Part shown: positions 24,603-38,637 of the stretch, piece by piece | Layout: each line of letters opens with the position of its first letter | How positions within the stretch are numbered: the stretch's first letter is position 1 | NCBI RefSeq assembly: GCF_001577835.2 | Contig: NC_029519.1 | Coordinates: forward strand, 78,949,499-79,013,498 | Direction: 5' to 3' | Source of the DNA: Coturnix japonica | Lineage: Eukaryota > Chordata > Aves > Galliformes > Phasianidae | DNA: 64,000 nucleotides | Notes under the pieces: model-generated | The model's input: only the letters and a program-made list of their open reading frames with translations | What the model was told of the DNA's origin: nothing | The model's database searches: none | Made by a program: the position numbers and the translations under genes

Positions 24603-26304
24603 GGTGGAAGCACTTAGGAACACATTCAATATATTCTGGTTGCTCTGCAAAAAGACAGTTTGCAGATGAAGAAATCAGTAACCAAGACAAATGATTAATT
24701 CACTGAAAGTGCAAATAGTCGGAGTTCTTCCAGCCAGTCAACCAACCAAATAAAAAATCAACAAAACAAAAAAAATAGAAACCTCAACACAGAGACATGA
24801 ACCACAGATATTGGTTCAATTGCTATAAATCAAATAACGTCTTATGATGGCAGGTAGCCATGTTGCCTAACAGTAAGACAGTTTTGTTGCATTTCTGATC
24901 TCTAATTGTTCCAAGGCAAATCCATTCATTTACTTTGCCTCATCTCCCATACGCAAAATGCTATTAATATGGGTCATTTTTTTTAGGACTTAACATCCTA
25001 AGCATAGTTGATAGCTGTGCTTTAATCTCTTTGCCCTGAACTAAGCCTTAGAAAAACCATGACTGCTCTCTCAGTATGACATGGCCATATGAATCTTCAC
25101 TTACAGTACTTCAAGACCAGTACACGAGATGTCCCATACAAAAAGTAAATACAATTACTTTTAATATTTGCAGTCTGGAAAAAATAGATGAGATTGATGA
25201 CATCCATTGTCCTTTACAGTTTTGATCAAGCCTTATATTTCCAGCATAACAATCACCTTCTGGTTCTTCTAACAAAACATCTGACACATTTTGACCAATT
25301 TAAGCTCCACTCAGTTATCACCTTCTTATTTAAGTAGCAATAAATTGCCCAGTTAAACTTTTGGTTTGGTGTCTTTTGGTGCAAAAGAAAATACATTATT
25401 CAAATTTTAGTTGAGGGTACTCCAGGAGAAAATGAATATGGGGTATTACCAATAACTAATCCAGAGCTCACATATATCAGAGGAAGAAAATGTTTCAATT
25501 TTAGAGAAATCTGAACAACTTCCAATTTCTAAACAATTAGAGCAAAGATGCTTGGAATAAGGAACAGGCAATATTAGTCATACATTTTATTTGATTGCTT
25601 TTCTCATTAAGTTTCTTGGTAGCTCTTGGATTTTACTCTTCTAGAGAAAGTAGAGAGAATTTGGGTTCAAACATGACTTGATATGGTTGCTGCAGACAAA
25701 AATACCAATATTAATCCACCAAAGTCTTATTTATTGTAGCAGACAAGTCATGCAGAAGAAATCTGTAATGGAAAACAGTGTTAAATTTTATGACTAAGAA
25801 ATACTCTCATAAAACTTTGATGGCCAAAAATGTAAAGGTCAATGGGTGTCATTAATCTTATCTTCATTTGCTGCAGTTGTATTGGTTAGTTTTATTATTA
25901 AGGTCTAAAAGCTACTGACCAGAAATGAGCAAAATGAGTAGCCAATATAAATCTTTTCTTGTTGGTACATGTAGACTATAATCTCCATCTATTTTATATA
26001 GATATACACACATATATGTATATGAAAGCATCACCAAGTTTTCTCACTTAGAAATCTCCAAATCTGTTACTTCAGCAAAGTCAGTGCCAAAAAGAAGCCT
26101 CCTTTTATTCCTTCCAAAGTCATGCCAGGATTTCTTAAATGTTGAGTCCAACAGTCACAGCCTTCACCCAAAACCTGTCTCCTATGTCTGTCACAAAACA
26201 GAACTGTTGTGCAACATTCACCTGCAACACAATCATCAGATCCACTGTAAGTTCTAATAGCAAGAGAAAAAATAACATTTCAAACCATATATGGTCCTTA
26301 AGTA

Positions 26305-26408
26305 GAATCTCAGAATCATAGAACGGTCTGGGTTAAAGGACCACAATGATCATCTAGTTTCAACCCCTTTGCTACATGCAGAGTTGCCAAATACCAGATC
26401 AGGCTGCC
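26305..26408 (-). mobile_element. CR1 LINE 3'-end fragment, antisense
   Basis: The + strand reads CAGAATCATAGAACGGTCTG, then GATCATCTAGTTTCAACCCC and a degenerate ACCAGATCAGGCTGCC. This is the reversed last 100 bp of a CR1. It stops shortly before an AAAAC simple repeat. Confidence 0.85.
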
Positions 26409-26427
26409 AGTACTGCATGCTGTCTGT

Positions 26428-26482
26428 CTATATGGAAACAAAAACAAAAACAAAAACAAAAACAAACAAAAAAACAAACACT
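26428..26482. repeat. (AAAAC)n tract
   Basis: Several AAAAAC and AAAC units run in tandem. It lies 20 bp from the CR1 end, so it may have grown from low-complexity sequence at the insertion site. Confidence 0.85.
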
Positions 26483-27980
26483 GAAGTAAGTTGGTATATT
26501 ACCTACAGAAGTCACCAGCTCAGTTATTTTGGCTGCTTCTCTTCACAGAACATGCAGAAAGCCAAAGTCTGGCAGGCCTTAGTAAAAGACAAAAGTTTTT
26601 TGGTTTTTTTTTTTGCCTATATTAGCTTCAGACTATGGTTATTGATGTGCTTCTATTGGATGCATATAGGAAATAATGTGAATGCCAACACCTCAGGTTT
26701 AGCCTCAGCCTGTCATGTTGGTTAGGCTTCTAAACAGCAGTGTCCAATGTCTGCAGAGTTTTTATGGTGAAGAAAGGATTTGATTGCTCCTCTACTGTGC
26801 TGAAAATAAAGTGTTAGGCATTTCTTTTTGTTTCAGAAATGTCTCTGATTTTTTATTTTTTAATTTTCTTTTATTTTCTTTTATTTTTTCTGGAAAGCTT
26901 TATGAGAAGAAAAACAGTGAACATCCAGAAACTGAAACAAAAATATCTATTTTCCATTGCTTTTAATTATCATTGGAAAGAACATTATTTTTAGCTTGGC
27001 ATGTAAAAGGGGAAGTCCTTCCCAGTCTTGATATTCCACCAGCCTTCCAGGCTTTTTAACTTCATTCAGATTCCATTCTGAGAATTGTAATGGTGCTTAA
27101 TTGCTGGGAAAGGTTCAGGAACATTTTTTTTTTTTTAAAGAAGTGACAGGAAAATAAAGAGTGAATAAGAGAAAAATTGCTGGGTTTTGTGGGGATATTA
27201 TGATACAGTATGATATCTACTTTTATGGATTCTACAGATTTCTTGGGATGATAAGTAGACAGAAGAGATGTTTGCTGAAATCTTAAAGATATATGCATCA
27301 TACTATGCTACCTTCTTGACTTCCTGATTGCCACATCCCATTCAGATGTCACACTTCTCACTCCTTATGATTAAACTACCTGAAATGTATGAGTTAGAGT
27401 CTTTACAAGTCTTTATTTGTTCCTAAGCATATGGGAGTTATTGGTTCCTTGGTTTATTGGATCATTGGTTTGCTTGATTTGCTGCTGATCATTGTGCAAT
27501 TGATTGCATACATGCATAATCAGCTGGGTTTCAACACTTTGCAATGGCCAATCAATCCTGTCCCTTGAAAAGGTCGCAATTCTGATTAAATCTTAGTAGG
27601 TTTTAGTTTTTAAAAGCTTTTATTGAGGTATACACCCTGAGCCAATCTGAGCAGAGGCTGCTTATTTTTCACAGTTTTTTCTTATCACACCCTTTGATAG
27701 CACATTGTTAATTGAGGAGCCTTTGTCAAGCACTGTTAGCAAAGCAAAGCAGAATGATGGAGGAGCTTCTAATTTATTTTCAAGAGGAAATATTTTGCAT
27801 ACTTGTACTATATATAATCTCTATCAAATTCTTGCTTAAGGAGACATAATGGCGTTCTGTGGATTTTTTTCCTCAAACCCACCTCTTTTTCACTTCAGAT
27901 TGCCATCAAAATGTGATTGCTGCTGACATTTTCAGCATCAAATCTTTCAACAGCATTTATTTCTCAGCAGTTTCTGTTAG

Positions 27981-28262
27981 AACCATAGAATCATGGAGTC
28001 ATTAAGGTTAGAAAAAACACTAAGATCATCTAGTCCAACAACCAACTCATCACCACTGTGCCACTAAATCATGTTACTCAATGCAACATCTGCCCTTTTT
28101 TTTTAACACCTCTAGGGACAGTGACTTCTCTGGGCAGCCTGTTCTAATCCACCCTTTTTGAGAATAATTTTTTTTCCTGATATCCAACTTAAATCTCCCC
28201 TGATACAATTTAAAAACATTACTTCTTGTCCAGCTTAAAGCCCTTACATCTTGTCTTGGCAA
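27981..28262 (-). mobile_element. CR1 LINE, antisense, diverged
   Basis: The + strand has AACCATAGAATCATGGAGTC, then ATTAAGGTTAGAAAAAACAC, AGATCATCTAGTCCAACAAC and GGGCAGCCTGTTCTAATCC. The minus-strand translation gives the ORF2-type string GRFKLDIRKK and, further on, SLEVLKKKGRCC. These correspond to the conserved CR1 C-terminus FRLDIRKK...SLEVFKRRLD. Confidence 0.9.
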
Positions 28263-28327
28263 AGGGATACAAAGTGTACAGTGTAATGGTAGATTGACTG
28301 GGAGAACTTGAACTGTATCTGGAAAGT

Positions 28328-28458
28328 AACATTTTTTTTTTATTATTTTTTTATTATTTTTTTATTTATTTTATTTATTACTATTTTTTTTTGTGAGAAA
28401 TCTCACATTTATTTTTATTATTCTTACAATTATTTTATTATTATTATTATTATTACTT
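28328..28458. repeat. T-rich low-complexity with (TTA)n
   Basis: Mixed TTTA, TTA and T-run sequence, ending in about seven ATT units at 28435-28456. Confidence 0.85.
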
Positions 28459-31322
28459 TGTCTGACAGCATCAGTAAATTCCACCACCAGGCTATATTTT
28501 TCTTCTTTTCCTATTCATTGGCCATGTGATAGAAAACGACCTCCTACAGCTGCCTGTCACTGCAGCAGTTGAAATGACAGATGTTTGTACTTTGGAATTG
28601 AGTTGTCCAATCTGTCCAGTGACCCAGACTGAAACCATGTGATCCAATAACATACAAAAGAGTATTCTTCAGATATTTTATGATGAAATCTGTTCTACAA
28701 GATACTCTCTAGGTCTGCAAATCCAAGCAATCAAAACTTACTGAATGCCAAAACTGGCAGCTGGCTTTGCATCTACTCTGTTGGAATGTCTGCATTATTG
28801 TAGCCTCCCAACAAAATTCCATCACATTTTTCGCACCAGATATTTGCTTCTATTAGATCAAAACCTGGAAGGAAGTTGCTACCCAGATTATTAATTTGTA
28901 TTATTTAACTCATCCTTTACTGTGTGATATGCAAGTTCTTACTTTCAAAATGTCTACAGAAATAATAAGCTTCCCAACAATCATCATTGTCATTCATTCT
29001 GACGAAGATTGATTTACTTTGTTTGACATCTTTCTTTCCATTTTCACCTACCCTTTCTCCAAGTCTCTCCCTATCAGTATGTATAGGGAGAAAAAATTGC
29101 AAGTGGTTGCATTCTTGTGACTTAATTAGTTACTCTAACTCACCTAAGCAATGTTAACTGAACAAACAATCTTTTTTAAGAGTCAAGAGTGGCTCAGTGT
29201 TGCTGGTAGGGTAGATGGGTATGAATCCAACCTTGCCTTTTCTTTCTGTAAGACAGTCTGTATCCAGTAAGTACAAAGACACTCTAGCTCTAAGAACTGA
29301 GAACTGATTTGTACTATTTGATATAATACAGAAAAACCTTGTTTTTCCTGAATGGAAAGTCTTTAAAGAATACAGAAATCTTTTTCATGCAACAATAGTT
29401 GTGTGTGTTTACATTTACTTCACCAAAAATGCATATGGCTTTCTTTGTTCAAAGTACAAACTGGGGTCTCTTCTAGTCATTTGATGAGCTATCAAAAATT
29501 TAAGTACCTCTCTCAGCTACCAGAAGCTGTGTGCTTTGAGTGGTTTTTCCAAAACAAAATATACTCCACAACCACATGTAGCAGTTTCTGTTTTCTAAAG
29601 ACATCAGATTTGAAGCAGTTAAAAGCCTTTATTTGTACACAAAGCTTTGATTGATATTGTGAGTTCAAACTTACTTTGTAGCTCTTGAACTGTTTTGTCC
29701 TAAAATTTTCTCCATCTGCTTTAGCCATCCAAACTTGTTGGTATCTTAGCACAGCCTGATCTCAGGTTTTGGAAAGGAGCATGAAAAAGACAATTTAATT
29801 CCATATATGTTATTATATGTTTCTTATGCTTGAAGAATCATAGATGACTTATCTAGATTCCAAATTTTGTCCTTTGTCTCTAAGTCAGGGGAATTCCAGA
29901 GGTCACCCGAGACAAGCCATTCCTTTCAACTCATATGGTTTCTGGAGCAAATTACTGTTTTTCACTTTGTTGTCCATGAAACACTCAAGCTTTTACAGGG
30001 TCTGTGGCAGGTTATGAAGAAAATCAAGCCTCATGTCTGTACATTCATATAAGGCACTAGATCTTCTTTGGTAAATGAGATTTCAAAATATGAAAAACAA
30101 TAATACCATCTATATTACCAAGACATCAGGCCTTAATGACATTAACATGACAAATGAGTCAGCTATTTACTATTTGCTTTCCAAGTTCAGGTTTTTGAAA
30201 TATCACAAGATGACTTGATATCTGACAGCAGGAGACATAAATACATTTTCTCACTGGTGTTCTTCAAAGACTTTTTCATATTTTAAAATTTAAATCTCCC
30301 TAATGTTTTGCCCTATCTAAAGTAATGATCTTTCAGAGTTCTTTGCTTTAATTAATTTTATGAAAGGTATCATCATGAACTTTCTCTTTTGTGGCATATG
30401 TATAAAATCATTTAATTTGACTGGCAGTTGAGAAGACAATTTGTGGGCATCTCAAAATGCACAGCTTTTCTATTTGATCCAGGAGATAATCTCTATAGCT
30501 CCTACCTTAAAGCAACAAATTACTTAAAATTCAAAGTCCATGTGCTTCAGAAGAGGCCTGGGAATTCATTCTGTTATCATCTTCGATTCTTGTTAAAGCA
30601 ATCTAGGAACTGAGAAACACATTAGCTTAACCCTAGGGAAATGCATATATATGCTAAAGGCTGAAAGAAAGCAGAAGGCTAGAGAGATAATGAATACACT
30701 AAAGGGCACATTTTTTCAACTATATCTCAAAAGTTTTTTGGTACTTTGAGATTTCCTGCTCACAGATCAAAATGGTCAACAGACCAGTTTATTTTTTGTA
30801 GAAATCTGTCAATCATCCACATTCTGGTAGATGCTTGGATACAGAATGAAAAGGGACTCAAATAAGCCACTGCTTGTTTATCTATGCTAATTGTCATAGA
30901 GATGGGAATATGCAGAAGTAATTCACTGATGATCAACATTGTCTTCTAAAGACTCTTGTGCTTCTGACACTAAGAAATTGCTTAATAATTTATGAACAGT
31001 ACAGTAGTGGGAATGATACTACAGAGGGTGATATGCAGCCTAATAAGGGATAATAACCCTTCTTTTTTATCTGTTGGGTATCACTGAAGCCATGATTAAA
31101 TAAATAGTTAAAAAAAAATAAAGCTACTTTCCAGTTGATCATGCAGGCAATCAAACTTGGATTTACTGTATTCTTTCAATTTTTCAGGAAAGTTCTGTTT
31201 TCTACAAAGAACTTCTGAATAGAAATTCAAAAGTAAAGTCATTTTCTTTGGTGAGGACACATTTTCATTTCACAAGTTTTTGTTTGTAAGAAAGATTAGC
31301 CCAGCATTTTCAGAAATAAATA

Positions 31323-31388
31323 AGCAAAAACAAAAACAAAACAAAAACAAACAAACAAAAAACCAAACCAAACCAAAACAAAAAAACC
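31323..31388. repeat. (AAAAC)n/(AAAC)n tract
   Basis: About 65 bp of A-runs broken by single C or CC. Confidence 0.85.
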
Positions 31389-32820
31389 TGAAATTTGGTG
31401 AAATTCTGACCTAAGAGAAAAGTCATTCTAATTTAAATCAGACAAGAAATTCATGTATTTAAACTACATATACCCATTGCCAGGTTCTACTTTGACCTCA
31501 AATATACCATGTAATTTTACCCATGATTTCCACATCAGTTGTATATGGAACTAATTTATTTGCCCAATCTTGATATGAAGACTTTTAAGTGACAGAGCAT
31601 CTATCTATCTTATCCTTTGATAAACTATTCTAGTTATTAGTTAACCTTCATTATTAATAATGTGTACTTTTGGTTTAGTTCACCTAACTTCATCTTGCAC
31701 CCACTTAATCCTGAGATTCCTTTATCTAAAGGATTAAAGAGCAGTGTAGGAACAGACAGGTAAAACAGTACATTAGTTTCCTTCCCTGTATGTTACAGAT
31801 ATTGATTACTGCCCATTGGTAGTGGCAGGTTATATTGTAACAGATCTAGTTAAGCTTCTTCTGACAGTGAATTCCTCTAAGGTTCTGTGGAGTTTTAATC
31901 TACAGCTTGTGATATAAACTTCTTTTAGCCCATACTCCATACTTAAAGGCAGAGATGCTCCAAGGTCATTGTTTCCTTTTTCACTGAGGAATCCTTCTTG
32001 TGTATTTTCAAACCTCAGATGGTCCTGCCACTGCAGCAGACTTTCCCACTACAAAAGACTATCTATCTTCTCACCTCCTGTCTAGAGCTCCCCGCAGAGC
32101 CTTTTAAATCTTTTTCCTTTTTATATCTTCTTTGAACCCTCAAAACCTTCACTTCTCACCTCAGTCCCTCTGCCCTACTAGCAGCATTTCAGGATCTTCA
32201 GTCCTTTATTTTCAGGAAGGTAAGAAATATTTAGCATTCCTGGCATATTCCTTCTGGAATAAATGACCAGTTAAGATTTAGTGACCAGCTCTTGCCACTA
32301 CTTTGACATTAACATGACACAGTCATTACTAGCAGTATTTGGCATATACTCACATAGATTATCCAAGATCATAACAGGCTTATATTAAGAGCATCAGAAG
32401 ACTGACCAGAATTCATTAACAGGTGATTAGAACACTCAGTTCATCATTGGAGTGAGCAGAAATAGGAACTTTCTCCTTGTTGTATGACATAGTTATGTGA
32501 AAACATCCAAGATTTTACCAGAACAACAGCTATTCCAATTCCCTTGCAAATCTTGTCTCAGCTTTTAATCTGCTGTAACTTGTAATTCAAGTTCTACATC
32601 TCCATTGGAAATAAAAATAATAATTAAAAATACACACCCTGTACTTTGCTTTCAAGAACAAACTGAAATAGGCAGAACTATGTTTATTTTTTCTTAAAAA
32701 TGAATGACTAACAAGGGTTCATTTTGCTATCTGCAAATGCCTGATGGGAGAATGCAAAGGTGATGAGGCCAAATACTTCTTGTTTGAGTGCAGGAAATAG
32801 GCCAGTAATCACACTAAAAT

Positions 32821-32877
32821 TAAAACAAAACAAAACAAACAAAAAACCAAAAAACTAAACAACCAAACAAAATAAAC
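32821..32877. repeat. A/C-rich low-complexity tract
   Basis: AAAAC, AAAC and AACC units, similar to the tract at 31323-31388. Confidence 0.8.
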
Positions 32878-32989
32878 ATGAGGATTTTATTTTTTTTTTT
32901 TTGTTCCCTCCATAACAGCTTGTCAAATCTCCATCCTTAAGAGATATTTAAAGCTTGATTGTAAGAGGTCATGTACAGCAGTTGGATCT

Positions 32990-33264
32990 ACTAAAGAGGG
33001 GCTATAGGAAAGAAGGGGACATACTCTTTAGCAGGGTATGTGGTGATAGAACAAAAGGAAATACATAGTGAGGATGGGGAGGCACTGGAACAGGTTACCC
33101 AGAGATATGATTGATTCCCCATTCCTGGAGACTTTGAATGAGAGGTTGAATCAGGCCTTGGGTAATCTGATCTAACAGTACGTATCCCTATTCATCTCAG
33201 GGGAGTTGGACTGGATGATTTTTAAAGTTCCTCCCAACTCTAAGTATTCTATGATCCTAAGATT
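32990..33264 (+). mobile_element. CR1 LINE, 5'-truncated, internally deleted
   Basis: It begins at AAGAGGGGCTATAGGAAAGA and runs through TAGCAGGGTATGTGGTGATA, GGCACTGGAACAGGTTACCC and GGGGAGTTGGACTGGATGAT to ATTCTATGATCCTAAGATT. The usual CR1 stretch encoding GRFRLDIRKKFF, between the AGAACAAAAGGAAATACATA part and the GGCACTGGAACAGG part, is missing. This indicates an internal deletion of several tens of bases. Confidence 0.88.
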
Positions 33265-33329
33265 GAACCACACACCTTCATGCAATCCTTCCAGTCTAAA
33301 TTATTCTGTGATAATGTTTTCCTGAATTC

Positions 33330-33332
<3 letters not shown>

Positions 33333-33384
<52 letters not shown>
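33333..33384. repeat. (TTA)n microsatellite
   Basis: An uninterrupted run of about 17 ATT units, the longest pure trinucleotide repeat in the window and likely polymorphic. Confidence 0.96.
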
Positions 33385-34004
33385 TTCAGTATAAGGCACT
33401 TCTGTTTTCTTTAGCTACATGAGGTAGTCATAAGTCCCAGTTCATGCCTAGCTAGATTACAGTATGCCATAAACTGGTATATACCTACTTCTGACTGGGT
33501 GTTAGCTAGAAATCTGCATGTAAAACATAATGCTTGCACTGCTCATTACCATGTAGGATTTAGTTAATATGGACTAATCTACTGCAGCAAAACAACTTTA
33601 TAGGATTTTAATTTCTCTGCAATGCATTTTATTGAAAGACTACCAGTTTTAACATTACTGAAACAGCTTACAAATGAGCAAATCAGTAAAATCTTTTTTT
33701 TTTTTTTACCTTTTCATTTTCTTGTTTAATGTTGTGCCAAAGCATCTTACAGGATGTTTTAATCAAATACAGAAGCTTGTATAACTCTTAAGATCAATAG
33801 TGTGCATTTTCCAATACCGTAAGTGCTACTGTGTTAACAAATATTGAAATGTTAATTAGAGGAATATATTATATGACACAGGTCTTAAATATATATTTCT
33901 CTAAATAAAAATGTAGGATTTCTCCCCCAAGAATTATGAAGCAAGGAGGAAAAAAATACTGTGCAGTGAACAACGACATAGATTAACTACAAGGCAGCAT
34001 TTTT

Positions 34005-34160
34005 CATAGATTCATGGATTTTAGGTATCAATGACACCTATGTCAACATCTCAGGTGCTCTGCAACTCAAGATGTCACCAGATTTTGCCTCCTGACTCTT
34101 GCATCCATCATCAGCTTACAACCAGTGCTTCAGATAAGACATACATCTTCAAAGTCTATC
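34005..34160 (-). mobile_element. Possible ancient CR1-like LINE remnant
   Basis: The string CATAGATTCATGGATTTTAG is close to the reversed 3' end of older sauropsid CR1 lineages. It is followed by a weakly similar order including GCCTCCTGACTCTTGCATCC. Similarity is patchy and the call rests mainly on the first 20 bases. It may be chance. Confidence 0.3.
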
Positions 34161-37148
34161 CAGGCATTATTTAAGAACTTGTAGAAAATAGTACACATGA
34201 TAGAAAACCAGCCATATCGTTAGTTGAATTTTTCTAGTGGTAAGCTATTTTCACAGTAAGAAGGTAAAGGACTTTTTTCATGCTTGAATATCTGTTGCTC
34301 TCTGTCAAAGCACCGAAGGGGTAGATGTAGGCATTTGACCCAAAATGGAATATCAGTTAATACTGTCTAACTACTCTTTACCGCATAGTCACATCATTCA
34401 AGCGCTCACCTGGAAATGGAAGCTCAAGGCTTAATATTCTTATCTTTCTGAGAGTGTTCTGTATATTTTACAGAAGAGAACTTGCAGCCTTTCCAGGCAG
34501 TGATGTTTATTAGGACAATGTGAGAGAAAAAGTGAAAATAACTCCATTAGGGATTAAAAACTAATATAGAATGCCAGGATTTAAATCCTAATTTCAATGA
34601 ATATGTAAGCAACATGAATGAAAGCAAGTGGGAATCTACTTGGGATAGATTCAAAGAAAGGCCTGGCATAATTGCATATTGAAAGTTAACTGGGATACAC
34701 TTGTGAGTAATGAGAGTATGGGATTGAATCACTACAGGTAGAGAAGAAAATTGAATACCTGCCCTAACTCTTGGTTACCTGAAACACTGGATTATAGGCT
34801 AAAATGTAAGAAATGTCCCTTCCTTAGATATAGCAAATTGGTGTCCTCAGAATTTAAACTAGGCCTAGACAGCAATTTATCTCAAAACTAATTGTTTTCT
34901 TTTTTTGCAGGTAGGGAAAGTAAGACCAATTTTTTCTTTCTATGCTGATATGTGGAAGCTTTCATCATGAAGCAGAAATTGCAGAAAATAGCTATTCAGC
35001 TGAAATTTAGACCAAGCTTGAGAAGGAGTGTTAAAAAGTCATGCAAAGCAGATAAAACTTTGATGATAATATAGACTGAAAATGATTATTTTCTCTATTA
35101 CTAGTCAAGTTCAAGATCATAGGTTTCGGGGTTTTTTCCTCTCCCTGATGTAATTTTTACACAGTCCATTCATCCATTCTCCATGAGGTATGAGGAAAGT
35201 CCTTCCTTTGCACAAGGTATGGAAAATGCAGATGTATTAATGGGTTCTTAATTAATGTAGATCTTTGAACTCGAATGCAAATTGTGCTAATTATTTAATA
35301 GAATGGTCATATAAATTGAGTATATCATTCTTATTTATGTATATGACCAAAGGAGATGAACTTAAAAATCTCTCTGAAATTTGTCTATTTTCAACACTTC
35401 TTAAAAATGTAAAAGAGAAGGCAAAGATGGACTATCTATATTTACCAAAATCTGATTTTCTACTTAACATGAATGTACTTTAAATTTTCAATATATTATA
35501 TTTGAACATAAAATGCAGTTTTTAACAAAACTCATATGCTGAAGTAAATGTTTATTGAGGAGAAATGGCAGTTAATTAGTAAAAAATAAATAATGCAATC
35601 TGCTTTGCCTTACTGCTCTATAAGATATTCAAATCTTAAAAGAAGTACTCTGGACTGAATGAGGTTTCAGAAGTGCAATGTGCATAGAATTCATAAGCAA
35701 GAAGAATTTCAGATCTTTAAAAACGAATGTAAAATATCTGTGATTCGTGCAGCAGCATTAGATACTGCAGTTATTCTACATGTGGTCTAACATACAGACA
35801 CACATACACACACAATTCTCTATATATTTCCGTAATGTATGTACATATGTATACCATATGTATATACAAATGAACTTAGCTAAACTGATTACCTTTCTTA
35901 CACTAACCACTCCACAGAATATGCTAATGGCACTTCAATTTCTGCCATAAATATCTAAACTGTTTTTATGCTTATTGTTTTGTTTTGGTTTGTTTGTTTG
36001 TTTAAAGAAATTACACTTGTAATTTTTAATGTATCTTTTTCAGAGCCAGTTTTCATTTGAATGGGGTCATTTATTTTTTTTCCACAGCAACATCTTAATA
36101 TGTTCAGACAAAATAATAAGAAATAAAAGAGAGGTAATGGACCACAGATTGTTGTCCAATTAGAAAACAAAAATGTAGAATTCTCATACTAGAAAATCAA
36201 AGAAAATATTATATTGCTTGTTTCTTATTATTTTGTTTTTTTCTCTTCTGATGCCAAATGTAATACTGGTTGTAATTATTTATTTCCTCTGACCTTTTCA
36301 CTAGTATTTAGTGACATTATCATTTTGACTCATCAGGACAGGATAATTACAAAATGAGTTGGTTTTATACAAACAAGGACAATATGTAAATGAATTTAAA
36401 GTCAGCTCTAACTTCTGCTGGTTGCCTTCATTTTCACCACTTCTAAAGCCAGAGAGCTGTGGTTAAAACTGCTGTGACTGTGACAAGGAAGTATCCTATA
36501 TGACTGGGAGCTGTTTGCAGATAGAGATTTTGTATCAATTGACTTCCTTACTACTCTTCACAAATTGCACCCTGGCAATACAAAATACTCCATGTTCCTT
36601 AGTTGAGCCTACATCTGATTGTGTTTAATAAATGTCATTGTAATTATTTCTGTGCAAATGCTAACAAGTGTACTTTATGTCAATATCAGTGTGTCTTCAA
36701 TTAATTTTTTTCATAAAGTACTTTCCTATAAAAATAATATACAAAATCTATTTTATATTTAAGAATAAAAGCATTCTTATCTGATCAGTAAGTTAAACCT
36801 AGCTGTAAGTCAAAATAACTAGCTGATCAACTGATATCATTAATTACCTATTAATATTATTTATTGCCCTATTAATTTCTCTACAACATCCCTCATTGTG
36901 TTTTACTGTGTTAATGAATCACTAAAAAAAAAAAAATCAAAAAAAAAAAATCAGCACACAGCAACACTAGTCTGTCATTAGCAAAGAACTTTTGATGGTC
37001 ATCAACTGCAGTGAACTTTAAAGTGGGGGCTCTTTATGAGAAGATGTTGATTTAACTCACAGTGACACATATTTATCTTCAGCAGTGCTACTCTTCATTG
37101 TCCTGATTCCACTGAATTTGTTCTTCTCATACTTTCTCTGATTATGCA

Positions 37149-37173
37149 ATATAATATATATATATATATATAT
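37149..37173. repeat. (TA)n microsatellite
   Basis: About 12 TA units. Confidence 0.9.
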
Positions 37174-38389
37174 CACAATGGCTATATTGCAGTGGCAAAG
37201 TACATAGCTCAGATGTCATCGCATACCTTCAGATACCTACACTCTATAAAGTACTCAATAATTCACATTTTATATTTATTGATTTGAGACAGAAATAACT
37301 CTATTTTGGGACTGTATTTAGTCATATTACAGCTTTATAAATATATAAGTAAATCCTACCCTACTAATACTATTTCTATTTAGTTTAAAGATCTCTGGGG
37401 AAAAAAATAAATAAATAAAACTTTTAAAACTCCAGGAATAATTTATCCTGCTGCTATCCACATCATCCTGAAGTGCTGAGGAGCTGAACTATTGGATCAT
37501 TCAGTATCACTCACATCAATGTTGAATGGAAACCTTTTCTGTTCTTCTTCTGGGCTTAAGAATGGACAGCTGGTGCCTCATAAATAAGGAATCTGAGATA
37601 AGAGAAATACTCAGGCATGTTACACCATCTGCCTAACCTTACTGAAAGCAACTCATACCATGGGATGTCTAAAGAACTTCAGTACACACTCAAAACCTCA
37701 AAATTTTGCACAGCTTTGTTCTATGTCGTTCTTAAATGTGGATAGAAATTGTTGCCCTTTTTTTTATCCTTTTCATGGTTTGGCACAACCATTTAAGAGA
37801 AAAACTCCTGGAGACCTTCAAAAACAGCCTTCTGTTCCCCTTCAAGCTTTGTGAAGCATCTGCTCTCCTCTTTTCAAGAGCAGCTGGGCCCTAATTTTGT
37901 AATCATGTCCCACATTTAACAGCTTGGGCATCAGTGATTACCTTTTGGGACTGAGGTAACAGTAACTGAGAAACTATATTCACTGTGCTTGTTCAGCAGT
38001 TATTACACCATGATTGTTCCACAAACTCCATGTCTTTTCTGATCTGATAAAAAAATCATGGCTGTTTAAGACAATTTTGATTTAACACCCCCTAATAAAT
38101 AAATAAGGAAATCAGATGCTGTTTCACATCTTTATTTCATAGGCTTCTTGGATTCACAGAAGTCTATTCGGAATCTCTTCAAGTCTGCTTTACTTCCTGT
38201 TCTGAGGTAACCTTCTAACACTAATCCCAAAAGTAATGATCATTCAGGAGTGGAGAAAACCAACATTCTGCATGCATTGCTTGACCATGAAAGTTTTGGT
38301 TAACATCAGTGTACATTCTACTGCTATCATTTTGTTTGAAAATGTATTTTTATAGCCAGTTTCTAAAGCGCAAGATCAACTTAGTAGTG

Positions 38390-38637
38390 ACTGTAAGTTG
38401 CATCGGGGAGGTTCTGGTTGGACATTAGGATAAAAGTGTTCTCAGGAGAGGTAAGTTACTGGCACTGGCTGCCCAGTGGAAGTGGTGTAGCCAACATACC
38501 TGGAGGTGTTCAGGAAATGAGGAGAGGTGGCATTGAGTAACATCATTTAGTGGTATGGTGGTGATAATCCAGGTTGACAGCTGGATTAGATGATCTTAAT
38601 GGTCTTTTCAACCTTAATGATTCTGTGTGATTTTGTG
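38390..38637 (+). mobile_element. CR1 LINE, 5'-truncated, with 3' end
   Basis: Order of CR1 landmarks: AAGTTGCATCGGGGAGGTTC, GGTTGGACATTAGGATAAAA, GGCACTGGCTGCCCAGTGGA, CCTGGAGGTGTTCAGG, GATGATCTTAATGGTCTTTT, CAACCTTAATGATTCTGTG. The CAACCTTAATGATTC ending marks a CR1 group different from the CAACCCAAACCATTC type seen at 39746. Similar endings occur at 44669 and 63335. Confidence 0.92.

Larger units (their letters stand above)
22526..26304. other. Unique AT-rich non-coding DNA
   Basis: No gene or further mobile element was recognised. A C9 run followed by a CA-type run lies at about 23203-23229. Simple repeats at about 23630 and 24575 are AT-rich. Confidence 0.5.
28459..32989. other. Unique AT-rich non-coding DNA
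   Basis: No gene or mobile element was recognised over about 4.5 kb apart from the two A/C-rich tracts listed separately. Open frames are under 85 codons. Confidence 0.5.
33385..38389. other. Unique AT-rich non-coding DNA
   Basis: No gene was recognised. A possible ancient CR1-like piece is listed at 34005 and a TA repeat at 37149. A mixed ACACACAT/TATGTA-rich patch lies at about 35796-35866 and an interrupted A-run at about 36925-36951. Confidence 0.5.
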